A stretch of 64,000 nucleotides of DNA from Pelomonas saccharophila_A (lineage in GTDB: Bacteria > Pseudomonadota > Gammaproteobacteria > Burkholderiales > Burkholderiaceae_C). The position numbers and the translations under genes were made by a program. Under the pieces are notes generated by a model that did no database searches, was not told the DNA's origin, and was given only the letters and a program-made list of their open reading frames with translations. Below are positions 60,789-64,000 of this stretch, piece after piece. Every line of letters begins with the position of its first letter. The first letter of the stretch is position 1. The stretch lies in contig NZ_JAVDXU010000003.1 of assembly GCF_031458095.1 (NCBI RefSeq), positions 682,001 through 746,000 of the forward strand. Reading direction: 5' to 3'.

Positions 60789-63656
60789 ATGAAACGCATG
60801 CTGATCAATGCGACGCAGCCGGAAGAGCGGCGCCTCGCGATCGTTGATGGCCAGAAGCTGCTGGACTTCGAGACCGAAATCGAAGGCCGCGAGCAGCGCA
60901 AGGGCAATATCTACAAGGCCGTCGTGACGCGGGTCGAGCCCTCGCTCGAAGCCTGCTTCGTCGACTATGGCGAGGACCGCCACGGCTTCCTGCCCTTCAA
61001 GGAAATCTCGCGCCAGTTCTTCCGCGAAGGCACCGACGTCAAGAACGCGACCGTCAAGGACGCGATCAAGGAAGGCCAGGAACTGCTGGTCCAGGTCGAG
61101 AAGGAAGAGCGCGGCAACAAGGGTGCGGCGCTCACCACCTTCATCTCGCTGGCCGGCCGCTACCTGGTGCTGATGCCCAACAACCCCCGCGGCGGTGGCG
61201 TTTCGCGCCGCATCGAGGGCGAGGACCGCGAGGAACTGAAGGAGAACCTCGACCAGCTCGAGTACCCCAAGGGCATGAGCCTGATCGCGCGCACCGCCGG
61301 CATCGGCCGCACCGCGCCCGAGCTGCAGTGGGACTTGAACTACATGCTCAAGCTCTGGACCGCGATCGACGACGCGGCCAAGGGCGGCAAGGGTGCCTAC
61401 CTGATCTACCAGGAATCCAGCCTGGTGATCCGCGCCATCCGCGACTACTTCACGTCCGACATCGGCGAGATCCTGATCGACACGGACGACCTGTTCGAGC
61501 AGGCCCACCAGTTCATGAACCACGTGATGCCCGACCAGGGCCATCGCGTGAAGCGCTACCGCGACGACGCGCCGCTGTTCAGCCGCTTCCAGATCGAGCA
61601 CCAGATCGAGACGGCCTTCAGCCGCACGGTCAACCTGCCCTCGGGCGGCGCCATCGTCATCGACCACACCGAAGCCCTGGTTTCGGTCGACGTCAACTCG
61701 GCCCGCGCCACGCGCGGCGGCGACATCGAGGAGACGGCGACCCGCACCAACCTCGAAGCGGCCGACGAAATCGCCCGCCAGATGCGCCTGCGCGACCTCG
61801 GCGGCCTCATCGTTGTCGACTTCATCGACATGGAGGAGAGCAAGAACCGCCGTGACGTCGAGCAGCGCCTGCGCGACGCCCTGCGCCAGGACCGTGCCCG
61901 CGTGCAGTTCGCCTCCATCAGCAAATTCGGCCTGCTGGAAATGAGCCGCCAGCGCCTGCGCCCGGCCCTGAGCGAAGGCAACCACATCACCTGCCCGCGC
62001 TGCAACGGCACCGGCCACATCCGCGACACCGAGTCCTCGGCGCTGCAGATCCTGCGCATGGTCCAGGAAGAGGCCATGAAGGACAACACCGCCGCCGTGC
62101 ATGTGCAGGTGCCGGTGGAGGTCACGAGCTTCCTGCTCAACGAGAAGCGCACCGAGATCACCAAGATCGAACTCAAGCAGCGCGTCACCGTGCTGCTGGT
62201 GCCCAACAAGCATCTCGAGACGCCCAACTACAAGCTGGAGCGCCTGCGCCACGACGACCCGCGCCTGGAGAACCTGCAGGCCAGCTACACGATGATCGAG
62301 GAGCCGGACGACGAGGTCGGCATCACCCGCCGTGACGCCGGCGACAAGAAGAACAAGCAGGAGCCGGTCATCAAGGGCATCCTGCCCGAGCAGCCCGCAC
62401 CGGTGGCGGCTCCCGCACCTGTGGCAGCCGCTCCGGCTCCCGTCGTGGCCCCGCCGCCCCCGGCGCCGGCGCCTGCCGAGTCCAAGGGCTTCTTCAGCCG
62501 CCTGTTCAGCTTCTTCGGCGGCGGCGCTGCCGCCCCGGCACCGGTGCCGGCCGTCGAGGCCCCCGCAGCAGCACCGGCCACGACCGACAAGCCCAAGCGC
62601 GAAGGCGGCCGTGACGGCCGTCGCGACGGTGGCCGCCGTGGCGAACGCGGTGAGCGCGGTGAACGTGGCGAGCGCAGCGAACAGCGTGGCCAGGGCGGCC
62701 GCCGTGACGGCAAGTCCGGCGAAGGCCGTGGCGAGCGCGGTGACCGCAAGCCGCGTGCCGAAGCTGGCAGCGACAAGCCCGAACAGCAGCAGCGCCCCGA
62801 GCGCGGCGAGCGTGCCGAACGCGGTGAGCGCCCCGAGCGGGGTGAGCGCGGCGAACGCGGTGAGCGCCGCCCGCGCGGCGAGCGCCAAGAGCGTCCGGCC
62901 GCCGAAAGCGTGGCAGCGCCGGTCACCGCAGCACTGAGCGAAGACCTGGCCGCCGTCCATGACGCGCCACCCGCTTTCGTCGACAGCCAGGCCGAAGGCG
63001 CCCTGCCCCCGACCGGCGACACGCCGGCCGGCGAAGAGCGCCAGGGCCGCGGCCGCCGCCGCCGCCGTGGGGGCCGCGACCGCGACGACCAGGCCGGCGC
63101 CAGCGCCGAAGGCGTGGTGGAAGCCGGCACGGAAGCGCCCGCGGACGCCGCGGCTGAAGCCGCCCCGGCCGCCGAGGGCGATGACGCAGAAGGCCATGGC
63201 CGCGAAAGCCGCCGCCGTGGGGGCCGCAACCGCAATCGCAACCGCCGTGAGGAAGGCGCCGTCGAAGGCCAGGAAGCCGCCGCCGATGAGCAAACCGCCG
63301 CCCCGGTGCAGAGCTCGCTGATCGAGGACGCGATGGCCAGCGCGGCCACGCCTGCCGCGCCGGCCCCGGCGCCGGTGGTGGCTCCGCCGCCGCCCGCTCC
63401 CGCACCCGCACCGGTCGTCGAAGCCTTCAAGCTGCCCATGGGCGAGCTGCAGGCCATCGCCGAAGGCGCCGGCCTGCAATGGGTCAACTCCGACGCCGAC
63501 AAGATTGCTGCCGTCCAGGCCGCCATCGCCGCCGAGCCGGCGCCGGCCCCGCTGGGCCGCGAGCCGGCAGCCGTCGTCGTCGTCGACGAAGGCCCGCTGG
63601 TGCTCGTGGAAACCCGCAAGGATCTGAGCCAGGTGAAGCTGCCTTTCGAGGCATGA
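60789..63656 (+). CDS. rne: Ribonuclease E
   Basis: A 955-residue endoribonuclease starting at MKRMLINATQPEERR with AAGGAG upstream. The S1 domain spans ~36-120. The DNase I-like catalytic aspartates are Asp301 (VSVDVN) and Asp344 (VVDFIDM), and the Zn-link cysteines are Cys402 and Cys405 (CPRCNGTG); each is two residues before the E. coli position. After ~520 the C-terminus is disordered: Pro/Ala stretches, an amphipathic KGFFSRLFSFFGG segment (~570) that may bind membrane, an Arg-Gly-Glu repeat zone (~617-702) that should bind RNA, and a final conserved piece. Central to mRNA decay and rRNA processing. Confidence 0.96.
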   Translation: MKRMLINATQPEERRLAIVDGQKLLDFETEIEGREQRKGNIYKAVVTRVEPSLEACFVDYGEDRHGFLPFKEISRQFFREGTDVKNATVKDAIKEGQELLVQVEKEERGNKGAALTTFISLAGRYLVLMPNNPRGGGVSRRIEGEDREELKENLDQLEYPKGMSLIARTAGIGRTAPELQWDLNYMLKLWTAIDDAAKGGKGAYLIYQESSLVIRAIRDYFTSDIGEILIDTDDLFEQAHQFMNHVMPDQGHRVKRYRDDAPLFSRFQIEHQIETAFSRTVNLPSGGAIVIDHTEALVSVDVNSARATRGGDIEETATRTNLEAADEIARQMRLRDLGGLIVVDFIDMEESKNRRDVEQRLRDALRQDRARVQFASISKFGLLEMSRQRLRPALSEGNHITCPRCNGTGHIRDTESSALQILRMVQEEAMKDNTAAVHVQVPVEVTSFLLNEKRTEITKIELKQRVTVLLVPNKHLETPNYKLERLRHDDPRLENLQASYTMIEEPDDEVGITRRDAGDKKNKQEPVIKGILPEQPAPVAAPAPVAAAPAPVVAPPPPAPAPAESKGFFSRLFSFFGGGAAAPAPVPAVEAPAAAPATTDKPKREGGRDGRRDGGRRGERGERGERGERSEQRGQGGRRDGKSGEGRGERGDRKPRAEAGSDKPEQQQRPERGERAERGERPERGERGERGERRPRGERQERPAAESVAAPVTAALSEDLAAVHDAPPAFVDSQAEGALPPTGDTPAGEERQGRGRRRRRGGRDRDDQAGASAEGVVEAGTEAPADAAAEAAPAAEGDDAEGHGRESRRRGGRNRNRNRREEGAVEGQEAAADEQTAAPVQSSLIEDAMASAATPAAPAPAPVVAPPPPAPAPAPVVEAFKLPMGELQAIAEGAGLQWVNSDADKIAAVQAAIAAEPAPAPLGREPAAVVVVDEGPLVLVETRKDLSQVKLPFEA

Positions 63657-63682
63657 TTCGAGTCGGCTGATCCCCTCCTCAG

Positions 63683-63715
63683 GAACGCCGCTCGGCCACA
63701 AGCCGGGCGGCGTTC
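63683..63715 (+). terminator. Strong hairpin between rne and POT transporter
   Basis: A 14-base stem GAACGCCGCTCGGC/GCCGGGCGGCGTTC (one G-T pair) with loop CACAA lies 27 bases after the rne stop. Only short T runs follow, so it may stabilise the 3' end rather than terminate fully. Confidence 0.5.
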
Positions 63716-63747
63716 TCACATTTCAGCGCCCAACCCCGAGGCTCCCC

Positions 63748-64000
63748 ATGACGACCACTCTCACCGCCGACGCCGCCACCGCGGCTCGCCCCGCGGCCAA
63801 GATGCCGCCGCAGATCCCCTACATCATCGGCAACGAAGGATGCGAGCGCTTCAGCTTCTACGGCATGCGCAACATCCTGACGGTCTTCCTGATGACCAGC
63901 CTGCTGCTGGCCGTGCCGGAGTCCATGCGCAAGGCCGAGGCCAAGGAGGTCTTCCACACCTTCGTCATCGGCGTGTATTTCTTCCCGCTGCTGGGCGGCT
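63748..64000 (+). CDS. POT/PTR family proton-dependent oligopeptide transporter (3' end outside window)
   Basis: The first 84 residues are visible. Starting MTTTLTADAATAARPAAKM, the frame reaches the POT signature NEGCERFSFYGMRNIL, an exact fit to the ExxERFxYYG proton-coupling motif on helix 1, followed by LTVFLM and a second helix (FVIGVYFFPLLGG). It should import di- and tripeptides with protons. It is cut off by the window end. Confidence 0.9.
   Translation, partial: MTTTLTADAATAARPAAKMPPQIPYIIGNEGCERFSFYGMRNILTVFLMTSLLLAVPESMRKAEAKEVFHTFVIGVYFFPLLGG

Noticed and set aside
62640..62895. Short tandem repeats in rne as a CRISPR-like array
   Set aside because: They are in-frame Arg-Gly-Glu codons with no spacers of uniform length.
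60423..63719. 1098-residue open frame on the minus strand opposite rne
   Set aside because: Low-complexity Ala/Gly/Val-rich translation that mirrors rne codon positions; a high-G+C antisense shadow.

Overview
The window is about two thirds G+C, densely coded, and full of 1- to 8-base gene overlaps. Gene content points to a betaproteobacterium of the order Burkholderiales, probably near Roseateles, Mitsuaria or Pelomonas. The clues are an EpsDEFG/exosortase-B polysaccharide locus, a ubiE-DUF971 pair, a divergent rluC/rne pair and a fused FAD/Fe-S dehydrogenase of the DUF3683 type. This assignment is inference from gene families; no 16S rRNA is present.

Positions 1-34,120 are one large exopolysaccharide (EPS) locus. 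A plus-strand unit (1-6,254) runs from the tail of an EpsL-like outer-membrane barrel through galE, manC and rfbBDAC, giving UDP-Gal, GDP-Man and dTDP-L-Rha. A minus-strand trio (9,893-6,319) encodes a UDP-glucuronate 4-epimerase, UDP-glucose dehydrogenase and a sugar-phosphate nucleotidyltransferase. Next come a plus-strand 1040-residue parallel beta-helix lipoprotein and a minus-strand membrane O-acyltransferase. A minus-strand unit of 17 genes (34,120 down to 14,907) then runs epsD, epsE, epsF, epsG, xrtB, epsI, gmd, fcl, a Wzy-like polymerase, a Wzx-like flippase, a GT4, a GT2, a second parallel beta-helix protein, a GT-D-fold protein and three more GT4 enzymes. Together these supply sugar nucleotides, assemble and flip a lipid-linked repeat unit, polymerise it, control chain length, export it, and probably trim or modify it outside the cytoplasm. 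The initiating phosphoglycosyltransferase is not in the window.

Positions 34,121-64,000 are mostly housekeeping or accessory genes: ubiE-DUF971, a lone pstS, an M13 peptidase, a subtilisin-like protease, a HIT protein beside a 1284-residue FAD/Fe-S dehydrogenase, a ugpBAEC-ugpQ glycerol-3-phosphate operon, GNAT and MFS genes, a gamma-glutamyltransferase with a DUF296 protein, the sppA-Rieske-HAD-rluC cluster, rne with a long leader, and the start of a POT peptide transporter.

The most unusual non-coding features are structured repeats. A 94-base three-hairpin element occurs twice (34,365-34,458 minus; 48,115-48,208 plus), with paired compensatory changes in its main stem. One copy sits just after ubiE and the other between ugpB and ugpA. 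A separate ~520-base imperfect palindrome (38,931-39,449) lies between two convergent genes, inside their two terminators, and its end hairpins also differ by compensatory changes. No tRNA, rRNA, CRISPR array or intact insertion sequence was seen.
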